Shown piece by piece: positions 1 to 6,842 of a stretch of DNA of 12,026 nt. Position 1 is the first letter of the stretch. Each line of letters opens with the position of its first letter. This stretch comes from Candidatus Parcubacteria bacterium (GTDB lineage: Bacteria > Patescibacteriota > Minisyncoccia > UBA6257 > JAPLYJ01): contig JAPLYJ010000027.1 of assembly GCA_026395655.1 (NCBI GenBank), positions 1 through 12,026 of the forward strand. The letters run 5' to 3'. The notes below the pieces were generated by a model. That model was not told where the DNA came from, did no database searches, and was given only the letters and a program-made list of their open reading frames with translations. Made by a program: the position numbers and the translations under genes.

Positions 1-2
1 AC

Positions 3-719
3 AAAATTTTAACTGATATTCAAGGGCCAGAAGATCATTTTGGAGACATGGATTGCAAGGTAGCTGGTACAAAAAATGGTATTACAGCCATGCAAATGGA
101 TGTAAAAATTTCAGGTGTAACTCCTAAGATTATCAGAGAGGTCATGGAACAATCTAAAAAAGCTCGTTTAGAGATTTTAGAAAAAATGAAAGCAGTAATA
201 TCTGAACCAAGAAAAGAAATGTCTTCATTTGCTCCTAGAATCACTACTATGGAAATTGATCCTTCAAAGATTGGCGGAGTAATTGGTGCTGGTGGTAAAA
301 CTATCAAACAGATTATTGCTGATACAGGTGTAGCTATAGATATAGAAGACACAGGCTTGGTATATATTACTAGTCCAGACGAAGAATCTTCTTTAAAAGC
401 TAAAAAAATTATTGAAGAAATTGTTAGAGAATATAAAGTAGGCGATATTATTGATGGTAAGGTATCTCAGCTCAAAGAATTCGGAGCTATTATAGATATC
501 AATCCTTGGCAAGACGGATTATTGCATATCTCAGAGATGGCAAATTATCGTGTTAACAAAGTAGAAGATGTAGTTAAAATAGATGATGTTTTAAAATTAA
601 AAATTACTAAAATAGAAAATGGTCGCTTGGGTTTGTCTTTAAAAGCCATGCAACCAGGATATGAAGAAAAACCTAGCTATCCTAAACCGCGTTTTGATCG
701 TAGAACACCTCGTCGATAA
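3..719 (+). CDS. pnp: Polyribonucleotide nucleotidyltransferase (PNPase), C-terminal part
   Basis: This is the last 238 residues of PNPase, a phosphorolytic 3'-5' exoribonuclease of RNA turnover. The gene is cut by the window edge: the frame is open from base 3, and the ATG at 48 is internal. The first residues (ILTDIQGPEDHFGDMD) are the conserved end of the second RNase PH-like core. A KH domain follows, with its GxxG loop as GAGG near base 290 (context IGGVIGAGGKTIKQI). An S1 RNA-binding domain spans about bases 441-645 (VGDIIDGKV, then DGLLHISEM). The protein ends in a short basic tail, RFDRRTPRR, rather than a long acidic or repetitive tail. The tail-coding DNA and stop codon lie in a perfect 75-bp tandem duplication, so an untranslated copy of the tail follows the stop. 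Identification is secure from the KH-S1 order and core motifs. Confidence 0.97.
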   Translation, partial: KILTDIQGPEDHFGDMDCKVAGTKNGITAMQMDVKISGVTPKIIREVMEQSKKARLEILEKMKAVISEPRKEMSSFAPRITTMEIDPSKIGGVIGAGGKTIKQIIADTGVAIDIEDTGLVYITSPDEESSLKAKKIIEEIVREYKVGDIIDGKVSQLKEFGAIIDINPWQDGLLHISEMANYRVNKVEDVVKIDDVLKLKITKIENGRLGLSLKAMQPGYEEKPSYPKPRFDRRTPRR

Positions 720-809
720 GAGAAAAACTCCAGTTATGAAGAAAAACCTAGCTATCCTAAACCGCGTTTTGATCGTAGAACACCTCGTCGATAAGAGAAA
801 AACTCCAGT
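660..809 (+). repeat. Perfect 75-bp tandem duplication over the pnp stop codon
   Basis: Bases 660-734 and 735-809 are identical, with a period of exactly 75 (25 codons). The unit holds the last 19 or so pnp codons, the TAA stop (717-719, copied at 792-794) and the left arm of the terminator hairpin (AAAACTCCAG). Only copy 1 is translated. Copy 2 stays in frame, so readthrough of the first TAA would add a 25-residue near-copy of the tail. Perfect identity implies a recent event or an assembly artefact. Confidence 0.97.
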
Positions 810-829
810 TTAAAAAGCTGGAGTTTTTT
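798..829 (+). terminator. Intrinsic terminator of pnp
   Basis: The left arm AAAAACTCCAG (798-808) pairs with CTGGAGTTTTT (818-828) around a short A-rich loop, and the T-run lies within and after the right arm. The left arm also occurs 75 bp upstream (723-733) because of the tandem duplication, so an alternative, long-looped pairing is possible. Confidence 0.9.
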
Positions 830-866
830 AATATGCTTGACACTTGTGTTTTTTTTAAAAGTTTTG

Positions 867-875
867 TGATATAAT
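867..875 (+). promoter_or_regulatory. Extended -10 promoter for the proline-rich membrane protein gene
   Basis: TG-A-TATAAT is a perfect -10 hexamer (870-875) with the extended TGn element, 47 bp before the ATG at 923. No good -35 stands at 16-18 bp; the nearby TTGACA at 837-842 is 27 bp away, which is too far. A start near 882 would give a leader of about 40 nt with no Shine-Dalgarno site. Confidence 0.55.
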
Positions 876-922
876 TATATCTAAGTAAGATATTAAAAAA
901 ATAATTAAATAATTTAAAATAT

Positions 923-2104
923 ATGGACGATCCAAATCAGAAGTTCCAACCCCCTCAGTCTAATATTTTTGTTAGAACAATGGAGGATGATTTAAAAAAT
1001 TTACAAAACACAGGAGGACAAGTTCCTAATATCGCAGGTCAGCCTGTTGAAAATTTAAATGTTTCTCCAACTCCACCTCCGGTTGTTCCCAGCGTACCTC
1101 CTATTTCTACAACACCAGAACCAATACCTGTAGCTCCGGCAGTTAACATTAATAATAATTCTATTTTTGGCGGAGATGCTACTATGGGTATGATGGCTGA
1201 TACAGAAGCACCTAAAGAAGTTAAAGGCCCAAGACCTGTTATGTCAAAAAAGATTCCTACTAAATTAATCATGATAGGTGGGATTGCTGTTTTAGTAATA
1301 GGAGGAGCTTTAGCATTTTATTTTTTAGTGTATCCAAAACTTTTTGATTCTCAACCACCCATTGTTGTAGTCCCTGACAAATTTACTTGTGATTTTAATT
1401 ATAGATGTATTAAAAATCCTGTGGGAGACTTTGTTACTTTGGCTGATTGTCAAAAAACTTGTATTAAACCACCTGTTACTGTGGTGACGTCTACTCCGGT
1501 AACAATAGCTCCGCCTTTGGCTTTGGTGACTTTACCGTATAATGCATATACTTTGCCCATGAATTTGTCTACCTGTGCTACTATTTTAACTTCTATTAAA
1601 GCTGAGGTGAAAAAACCAGCTGCTGTTGAAACATTTAAAATTTTGATGCCTAAGTTTAAAACAGAATATCTTTCCAATCCTGAAATAACTGGTATTTTTA
1701 TTCCCAAAGTACCTAAAGAATTAAGTGATGTCTTAAAAGAAAAATATTTGGTCTTTGCCTATTATGGCACTACTACTGCTTCTTTAGGTTTAGCCATGGA
1801 AGTAGGACAAGCTAATATACCTGCTTTAAAAGATTACTTTTTGAATTGGGAAAAGAAAACTATTGTTAAAGATTTATCTAATTTCTTTGTGACTTTGCCT
1901 GCTACAGCTAAGCTTAAAGACAAAGTTTTCAAAGCTAGAACATTCCAAGGAGCTGATATCAGAGGTATTTTATATACCACGCCTCAAACAGTTTTAACAT
2001 ATGGTTTCTTTAATGATTATTTAATTATTACGACTTCTAATGAAGCCATGGATAGTGCTGTGAGTCATCTTCAAGGAGGAGGTGCTGTACCGATTATTCA
2101 GTAA
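923..2104 (+). CDS. Proline-rich single-pass membrane protein with a four-cysteine motif, function unknown
   Basis: A 393-residue protein that I do not recognise as a named family. Residues 1-110 are a likely disordered, cytoplasmic N-terminus with a proline-rich stretch (about 49-72, e.g. PTPPPVVPSVPP). One transmembrane helix spans about 113-137 and is preceded by basic residues (MSKKIPTK), suggesting an N-in, C-out topology. Just outside is a compact motif C156-x5-C162-x13-C176-x3-C180 containing GDFVTLADC, which could form two disulfides. A threonine/proline/valine linker (181-205) leads to a globular C-terminal domain of about 185 residues rich in beta-strand-like segments. The gene stands alone between its own promoter and a strong terminator. 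No Shine-Dalgarno site precedes the ATG. The layout suggests an envelope-anchored surface protein; that is inference, and no enzymatic motif is visible. Confidence 0.85.
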   Translation: MDDPNQKFQPPQSNIFVRTMEDDLKNLQNTGGQVPNIAGQPVENLNVSPTPPPVVPSVPPISTTPEPIPVAPAVNINNNSIFGGDATMGMMADTEAPKEVKGPRPVMSKKIPTKLIMIGGIAVLVIGGALAFYFLVYPKLFDSQPPIVVVPDKFTCDFNYRCIKNPVGDFVTLADCQKTCIKPPVTVVTSTPVTIAPPLALVTLPYNAYTLPMNLSTCATILTSIKAEVKKPAAVETFKILMPKFKTEYLSNPEITGIFIPKVPKELSDVLKEKYLVFAYYGTTTASLGLAMEVGQANIPALKDYFLNWEKKTIVKDLSNFFVTLPATAKLKDKVFKARTFQGADIRGILYTTPQTVLTYGFFNDYLIITTSNEAMDSAVSHLQGGGAVPIIQ

Positions 2105-2120
2105 AATATTTATGATAAAT

Positions 2121-2147
2121 GAAGCGGAGCTGAAAAGCTCCGCTTTT
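2121..2147 (+). terminator. Strong intrinsic terminator
   Basis: A 10-bp GC-rich stem, AAGCGGAGCT (2122-2131) with AGCTCCGCTT (2136-2145), is closed by a GAAA tetraloop and followed by Ts. It sits 17 nt after the stop of the membrane protein gene and separates it from ftsH. Confidence 0.93.
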
Positions 2148-2150
2148 AGT

Positions 2151-2179
2151 TTGCTTTTTGTTGTTTTTTATCATATTAT
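2151..2179 (+). promoter_or_regulatory. Putative ftsH promoter
   Basis: TATTAT (2174-2179, five of six to the -10 consensus) lies 17 bp after a weak -35, TTGCTT (2151-2156). Transcription would start near 2186, only about 6 nt before the ftsH ATG, giving an almost leaderless mRNA. This fits the absence of a Shine-Dalgarno site. Confidence 0.45.
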
Positions 2180-2191
2180 TTAATTAATAAT

Positions 2192-4027
2192 ATGGATAAG
2201 AATAAAAAAGAAGGCGGAAAGATTTTTCAGATGATTTTTAAAGTCATTGTTATTTTTGTTTTAGTTTCTATTTTATATGGAATATTTTTTGGGAAAACAC
2301 CTAGCGATAAACAAGAAAAAATTTCTTTCAGCCAGTTTATAGAAAAAATAAATAATAGCGAAGTAGATAAAATCAGCGTTAAACAAAATAACATTGTTAT
2401 TTATTTAAAGGATGCTAAAATTTTAAATACTGAAAAGGAACCGGAAAATTCTTTGGTAGAAACTTTATTAAATTACGGAATTACCGAAGATCAAATTAAA
2501 GTTTTAAATATCAGTGTTTTGCCGGAGAACAATTTAGCTGTTGTTTTTGGTATTATCGTCCCTATTCTTTTACCATTCATTTTATTAATAGGTTTCTTTT
2601 GGTTTTTAACTCGTAAATCAGACAAAGGCGCTATGCAAGTTTTTTCTTTTAATCGTGCCAATATTCATCTTTTTAATTCAGAAAAAGACAAAATTACTTT
2701 TAATGATGTTGCTGGCTTAAAAGAAGCTAAAGACGAGCTTAAAGAAATTGTAGAATTTTTAAAAAATCCTAAAAAGTTTTTAGATATTGGTGCTAGAATT
2801 CCCAGAGGTGTATTGCTAATGGGTCCACCAGGATCTGGTAAAACACTTTTAGCTAGAGCTGTAGCCGGAGAAGCTGGCGTACCTTTCTTTTATATATCTG
2901 GATCTGAATTTGTAGAAATGTTTGTGGGAGTAGGAGCAGGTAGAACAAGAGACCTCTTTGATAATGCTAAAAAAGCAGCTCCATCTATCATTTTTATTGA
3001 TGAAATTGATGCGGTAGGTAGAGAAAGAGGCTCGGGCATGGGTGGAGGGCATGACGAAAGAGAACAAACCTTAAATCAAATTTTAGTAGAAATGGATGGT
3101 TTTGACAGAGAAACAAGAGTTATTGTCATTGCTGCTACTAATAGACCTGATATTTTAGACATGGCGTTATTAAGACCTGGTAGATTTGATAGACGAGTAA
3201 TGTTAGATTTGCCTGATATAGATGATAGGTTAGAAATTGTTAAAATTCATTTAAGAGGGAAATTAGCTGATACCTCTATAAATGTTAGACAAGTAGCAGA
3301 ACGTACGCCTGGTTTTTCTGGAGCAGATTTAGCTAATTTAACTAATGAAGCTGCTATTTCGGCTGCTAGAAAAGGTAAAAAAATCTTAGGTCAAACTGAA
3401 TTGTTAGAATCAATTGAGAAAGTTATGCTTGGTCCAGAAAGAAAAAGTCATATTTTAAGTCAGGCAGAAAAAAAGATTACAGCATATCATGAGGCAGGTC
3501 ATGCTTTGGTTTCTACCATTTTACCTCATTGTGATCCGGTACATAAAGTATCTATCATTGCTAGAGGTAGAGCTGCTGGTTATACTTTAAAATTACCGTC
3601 AGAAGACAAACATTTAAAAACCAAATCTGAATTTCTAGATGATCTCGCAGCATTTTTAGCTGGGTACGCAGCTGAAGAAATTATTTTTAAAGAAATTTCT
3701 ACAGGGGCGTCAGCTGATTTAGAAGAAGCTTCTGACATTGCTAGAAGCTTGGTGACACGTTATGGCATGAGTAAAAAATTAGGGCCCATTGCTTTTGGTA
3801 AACCAGGTAATATGATTTTCTTTGGAAAAGAGATTTCTTCTGAAAAAAATTATTCTGAAAAAACAGCTGTAGATATAGACGCAGAAGTATCTGATATTTT
3901 AAAAGATGCATATTTGCGAGCTAAAAAAGTTATTATTCAGAAAAAAAGCAAATTAGAACAGATTGCCAAGATGTTAATTGAGAAAGAAACAATAGAAAAA
4001 GAAGAATTTGAAAAATTAATGAAATAG
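2192..4027 (+). CDS. ftsH: ATP-dependent zinc metalloprotease FtsH
   Basis: A 611-residue membrane-anchored AAA+ protease that unfolds and degrades membrane and regulatory proteins as a hexamer. Transmembrane helices lie at about 11-33 and 116-139, with a small extracytoplasmic domain between them. The AAA domain shows Walker A GPPGSGKT (211-218), Walker B IIFIDE ending at E271, and the second region of homology from 314 (AATNRPD) with arginines R328 and R331 in LLRPGRFDRR. The protease domain has the zinc motif HEAGH (433-437, catalytic E434) and the third ligand D509 in TGASAD. All catalytic features are intact and the length is normal for the family. It is the first gene of a tight cluster with tRNA-Ile (20 nt downstream), a PAP2 phosphatase and tRNA-Val. 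Its last codons hold the predicted tRNA-Ile promoter. Confidence 0.98.
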   Translation: MDKNKKEGGKIFQMIFKVIVIFVLVSILYGIFFGKTPSDKQEKISFSQFIEKINNSEVDKISVKQNNIVIYLKDAKILNTEKEPENSLVETLLNYGITEDQIKVLNISVLPENNLAVVFGIIVPILLPFILLIGFFWFLTRKSDKGAMQVFSFNRANIHLFNSEKDKITFNDVAGLKEAKDELKEIVEFLKNPKKFLDIGARIPRGVLLMGPPGSGKTLLARAVAGEAGVPFFYISGSEFVEMFVGVGAGRTRDLFDNAKKAAPSIIFIDEIDAVGRERGSGMGGGHDEREQTLNQILVEMDGFDRETRVIVIAATNRPDILDMALLRPGRFDRRVMLDLPDIDDRLEIVKIHLRGKLADTSINVRQVAERTPGFSGADLANLTNEAAISAARKGKKILGQTELLESIEKVMLGPERKSHILSQAEKKITAYHEAGHALVSTILPHCDPVHKVSIIARGRAAGYTLKLPSEDKHLKTKSEFLDDLAAFLAGYAAEEIIFKEISTGASADLEEASDIARSLVTRYGMSKKLGPIAFGKPGNMIFFGKEISSEKNYSEKTAVDIDAEVSDILKDAYLRAKKVIIQKKSKLEQIAKMLIEKETIEKEEFEKLMK

Positions 4028-4035
4028 GGTAGAAT
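4008..4035 (+). promoter_or_regulatory. Putative tRNA-Ile promoter inside the end of ftsH
   Basis: TTGAAA (4008-4013, five of six) and TAGAAT (4030-4035, five of six) are 16 bp apart. The -10 ends 12 nt before the tRNA. The tRNA-Val promoter at 4650-4677 has exactly the same geometry, which strengthens both calls. Confidence 0.55.
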
Positions 4036-4047
4036 CAGGGAACAAAG

Positions 4048-4122
4048 GGGCATGTAGCTCAGTGGTAGAGCATCGCTCTTATAAAGCGAGGGTCACAGGT
4101 CCGATCCCTGTCATGCCCACCA
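4048..4122 (+). tRNA. tRNA-Ile (anticodon UAU)
   Basis: A full cloverleaf can be drawn. The acceptor is GGGCATG/CATGCCC, the D stem GCTC/GAGC, the anticodon stem TCGCT/AGCGA with loop CTTATAA, and the T stem ACAGG/CCTGT. A73 is at 4119 and CCA is encoded at 4120-4122, the only one of the six tRNAs here with encoded CCA. The anticodon at 4080-4082 is TAT, reading the isoleucine codon AUA. Most bacteria read AUA with a CAU-anticodon tRNA modified to lysidine by TilS; a genomic UAU anticodon is rare. The T loop is TCCGATC, with C rather than U at position 55. The PAP2 gene begins 5 nt after the CCA. Confidence 0.95.
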
Positions 4123-4127
4123 TATTT

Positions 4128-4676
4128 ATGAATACTTACATCTTTAATCTCATCAATCATTCTCGCCATTGGCTTTTAGATAAATTTTCAGTAGTTTTAA
4201 GCCATTACGTTTTTTTGGCTTTTTTAGTTTTAGCCTTGTTAATTTTTGTTTTTATCTATGATCGTAAAAATATCTTATATATTTTATTAGGTTTTGCTTT
4301 GGTAACTTTGATAGATTTGTTGATGACAGAATTAGTTTTTAAAAATGTTTTTTATCAACTTAGACCGTATCTAGTTTTGCCTGATGCACATACTTTAGGC
4401 GTAGTTTCTTCTAGCGGAGCCTTTCCTTCAGGCCACATGGCCATAATGACTGGTTTGCTATTGGTTTTTTGTTTTTATGAAAGAGCCTTTATTATTCCTA
4501 GTATTAGTTTCTTACTTCTTTTAGGTTGGTCTAGGATATATAATGGAGCTCATTGGCCATCAGATGTTTTATGGGGAACTGTGTTTGGTTGTATATATGG
4601 TTTCTTGTCTTTAATACCTTTTCTTTTTTTCAAAAAATTCTTTTTGGCATTGAAAAAAATACCAAAAATGCTATAG
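4128..4676 (+). CDS. PAP2-superfamily membrane phosphatase, BcrC/PgpB-like
   Basis: A 182-residue polytopic membrane protein with all three PAP2 phosphatase motifs: K72-x6-R79-P80, P100-S-G-H103 (nucleophile partner region) and S135-R136-x5-H142-x3-D146. Hydrophobic segments lie at about 22-44, 48-70, 104-118, 121-134 and 147-168. PAP2 enzymes of this size dephosphorylate lipid phosphates. In bacteria a frequent role is recycling undecaprenyl pyrophosphate for peptidoglycan and glycan synthesis, but the substrate cannot be read from sequence. The frame is open back into the tRNA, but the ATG at 4128 is chosen because it is the first start beyond the tRNA 3' end. No Shine-Dalgarno site exists, and tRNA 3' processing would leave a 5-nt leader. 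tRNA-Val follows 13 nt after the stop. Confidence 0.92.
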   Translation: MNTYIFNLINHSRHWLLDKFSVVLSHYVFLAFLVLALLIFVFIYDRKNILYILLGFALVTLIDLLMTELVFKNVFYQLRPYLVLPDAHTLGVVSSSGAFPSGHMAIMTGLLLVFCFYERAFIIPSISFLLLLGWSRIYNGAHWPSDVLWGTVFGCIYGFLSLIPFLFFKKFFLALKKIPKML

Positions 4677-4677
4677 T
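4650..4677 (+). promoter_or_regulatory. Putative tRNA-Val promoter inside the end of the PAP2 gene
   Basis: TTGAAA (4650-4655) and TATAGT (4672-4677) are 16 bp apart, and the -10 ends 12 nt before the tRNA. The -10 overlaps the PAP2 stop codon. Hexamer, spacer and distance match the tRNA-Ile promoter. Confidence 0.55.
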
Positions 4678-4689
4678 TCAAACAGCTAC

Positions 4690-4763
4690 GGGCGCGTAGC
4701 TCAGTTGGTTAGAGCGTTCGCTTGACGTGCGAAAGGTCACAGGTCCGAATCCTGTCGCGCCCA
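4690..4763 (+). tRNA. tRNA-Val (anticodon GAC)
   Basis: Acceptor GGGCGCG/CGCGCCC, D stem GCTC/GAGC, anticodon stem TTCGC/GCGAA with loop TTGACGT (anticodon GAC at 4724-4726) and T stem ACAGG/CCTGT. The discriminator is A73 and CCA is not encoded (CTC follows). The T loop is TCCGAAT, with C55 instead of the near-universal U55. The T arm and variable region are nearly identical to those of tRNA-Ile upstream. Confidence 0.95.
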
Positions 4764-4804
4764 CTCATTAGAAATACAAAAAAATTAAAGAGATAAAATC
4801 AAAA

Positions 4805-4829
4805 AAAAACAGCACTTTCCTGTTTTTGT
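4805..4829 (+). terminator. Weak A/T-rich terminator after tRNA-Val
   Basis: AAAAACAG (4805-4812) pairs with CTGTTTTT (4820-4827) around a 7-nt loop. The A-run before and T-run after the stem could let it work in both directions. It closes the ftsH/tRNA/PAP2 cluster. Confidence 0.55.
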
Positions 4830-4857
4830 TGTCTTATAACGGTAAAAATGATATATT
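4829..4857 (+). promoter_or_regulatory. Promoter of the GT4/PIG-L/RluD operon
   Basis: TTGTCT (4829-4834), a 17-bp spacer, then TATATT (4852-4857) preceded by TG at 4849-4850 (extended -10, as at 867). Only 9 nt separate the -10 from the ATG at 4867, so the transcript should begin at or within about 3 nt of the start codon and be leaderless. Confidence 0.6.
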
Positions 4858-4866
4858 TCTATATAT

Positions 4867-6045
4867 ATGAAAATTATATTTGGCGTAGAAGCTTTTTTCC
4901 CGCATCTTTCCGGGGTAACCATTGTTACCAATAAATTAGCTACTCATTTTGGTAGAAATTTAAATGATGAAGCTTATATTGTAACAGCTAACAATACAGG
5001 GGAATTAAAAAAAGAATTTAGTCCTAGGGGATATACTTTAATCAAATTACCAGCTTGGTCTAATCCAGTAAGACCTACCTTGAAATTCAGTTATGATGCT
5101 TCTAAATATGTTCCAAAGATTATTTCTGAAATTAATCCTGATATTATTCATATTCAGGACCCAGCTTTCATTTCTAGGGCTTTAGCTCAAGCAGCTTTTA
5201 AGAGAAAAATCCCAGTAGTGATTACCCAACACAGCAATTTATCTTTTCCTGTTTCATTTTTGCCTAAATTTATGAGGAAAATATCTTCTAAAATATATGG
5301 TCATTTTTTAGTTAGTTTTGTAAATAGATATTGTACGGTTATGACTACACCTACAGAGACCATGAAAAAAGATATTCTTTCTTGGGGCGTAAAAATACCT
5401 ATTAAAGTTATTTCCAATGGTGTTAATTTAGATTTTTTTAAACAAGGTAAAGTTAATCCTAATTTTATTAATGAATATGGTTTAATAGAATTTGTAAATC
5501 ATCCGGTAGTACTTTATGCTGGAAGATTAGATAAAGACAAAAATTTAAAAACATTGTTAGCAGCCATGCCTTTGGTTTTAAAAGAATGTGATGTCCGTTT
5601 TCTTTTTTTAGGTAAAGGAGATTTAAAGGAAGAAATGATAAGTGAAGTAGCACGTTTAAATATATCTGACAAGGTAAAATTTATTGGCCCTGTACCTCCA
5701 GGAGACGAAAATTTGGCAGAATGTTATCAATTTTCATCTATTTTTGTTATACCCTCAGCCATTGAAGCTCAAAGTTTGGTTACCATGGAGGCCATGGCTA
5801 CTGGCTTACCTGTGGTAGCAGCTGATGGCGGTGCTTTACCTGAATTGGTAAAAAATGGGGAAAATGGTTTTTTATTTAGTCCATACGATGCTAACGCTTT
5901 AAGTCAGGCTCTTGTTAAAATTTTAAAAGATGAAAATTTGCGTAAAAATATGTCTGAAAAAAGCTTAGAGATTATTGCTTTCCACGATCAAAAAATTGTT
6001 TTTCAAAAGTTGAAAGATTTTTACAATGAAGTTTTTCAAGGTTAA
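4867..6045 (+). CDS. Glycosyltransferase family 4 (GT-B fold)
   Basis: A 392-residue retaining GT4 glycosyltransferase, probably cytoplasmic or membrane-peripheral, that moves a sugar from a nucleotide-sugar donor. The N-terminal acceptor half opens with a Rossmann strand and the GT4-style FFPHLSGV motif. The C-terminal donor half starts near residue 210 (VVLYAGRLDKDKN). The E-x7-E signature is E300...E308 (IEAQSLVTMEAMATGLPVVA), followed by GGALPELVKNGENGFLF for nucleotide binding. The N-terminal pattern recalls diacylglycerol glucosyltransferases and BshA/PimB-type enzymes, but sugar and acceptor are unknown. It leads an operon. Its last 20 bases overlap the PIG-L deacetylase gene, suggesting translational coupling and perhaps a shared pathway. 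The start is fixed by the promoter 9 nt upstream. Confidence 0.93.
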   Translation: MKIIFGVEAFFPHLSGVTIVTNKLATHFGRNLNDEAYIVTANNTGELKKEFSPRGYTLIKLPAWSNPVRPTLKFSYDASKYVPKIISEINPDIIHIQDPAFISRALAQAAFKRKIPVVITQHSNLSFPVSFLPKFMRKISSKIYGHFLVSFVNRYCTVMTTPTETMKKDILSWGVKIPIKVISNGVNLDFFKQGKVNPNFINEYGLIEFVNHPVVLYAGRLDKDKNLKTLLAAMPLVLKECDVRFLFLGKGDLKEEMISEVARLNISDKVKFIGPVPPGDENLAECYQFSSIFVIPSAIEAQSLVTMEAMATGLPVVAADGGALPELVKNGENGFLFSPYDANALSQALVKILKDENLRKNMSEKSLEIIAFHDQKIVFQKLKDFYNEVFQG

Positions 6046-6841
6046 TATTTCTATAAAAAGCAGAAAAACCCAAAGTATTTTGTTTCTAATAGCAATTATT
6101 TCTGTTTTTGCTTCTATCATATATATCAAAGAAACTCAGGTTTTACCTCAGGATGCCGTTAGTTTGTTTGATGAAGTAAAAATACCTCAGGCTGGAGAAA
6201 ATCTTTTAGTTTTTTCACCGCATCCAGATGATGAAACTTTAGCAGCAGGAGGATATATTCTGGAAGCAATTAAAAAAGGAGTTAAAGTATATATTGTTTT
6301 AGTAACTGATGGTAATAAACGTGGCTTAAAAGAACGCAGAAAAGAAGAATTTCAAAAAGCTACAGCTATCTTAGGCGTAGATCCAAATAATTTATTATAT
6401 CTAGGGTATCCAGATAGTAAGCTGAATCAGCAAAATCTATCAGAAGTGAAAAATAATTTTAGCCAATTAATTGATAAAATTAATCCAAATATAGTTATTT
6501 ATCCCATGCCTGAAGATCATCATAGCGATCATAAAATCACTGGATTAATAGCATCTTCGCTTTTAGGAAGTAAAAAAGATATAATTAATTATCAGTATTT
6601 GGTTCATCATGATTATTATCCTCAGCCTATGGGTTATTATCCCAATAAATACTTAACACCCCCTTTATCTTTATTAAAATTTAATTATAAATGGAACCAG
6701 TTTAATTTGAATTTTGATTTAGAGCAAAAAAAGAACGCAGCTTTAAAAATGTATCAAACGCAATTAAAAAACAAAGTTAAAAATAGATTGATGCCTGCTT
6801 TTGTACGAAAAAATGAATTATTCTTAACGCCTATTTTTTAA
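6026..6841 (+). CDS. Membrane-anchored PIG-L/LmbE-family deacetylase
   Basis: A 271-residue zinc-dependent de-N-acetylase-like protein. A single N-terminal helix (about 17-35, after a basic start) anchors it, probably with the catalytic domain outside. The zinc site is visible as SPHPDDE (H66, D68/D69) and a later HHSDH (H166, H169). VTDGN and the segment up to HHDYYP complete the family pattern. Known members deacetylate GlcNAc on GPI precursors (PIG-L), mycothiol (MshB), bacillithiol (BshB) or antibiotics. The start overlaps the GT4 gene by 20 nt, echoing GT4 plus PIG-L pairs in those pathways. The exact substrate is unknown. The pseudouridine synthase starts one nucleotide after its stop. 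Confidence 0.9.
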   Translation: MKFFKVNISIKSRKTQSILFLIAIISVFASIIYIKETQVLPQDAVSLFDEVKIPQAGENLLVFSPHPDDETLAAGGYILEAIKKGVKVYIVLVTDGNKRGLKERRKEEFQKATAILGVDPNNLLYLGYPDSKLNQQNLSEVKNNFSQLIDKINPNIVIYPMPEDHHSDHKITGLIASSLLGSKKDIINYQYLVHHDYYPQPMGYYPNKYLTPPLSLLKFNYKWNQFNLNFDLEQKKNAALKMYQTQLKNKVKNRLMPAFVRKNELFLTPIF

Positions 6842-6842
6842 T

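Noticed and set aside
837..842. Consensus TTGACA as the -35 of the membrane protein gene promoter
   Set aside because: It is 27 bp from the TATAAT at 870; usual spacing is 16-18 bp. The extended -10 alone is reported.
4062..4127. Longer PAP2 reading frame starting at 4062
   Set aside because: These codons lie inside tRNA-Ile; the first start outside the tRNA is 4128.
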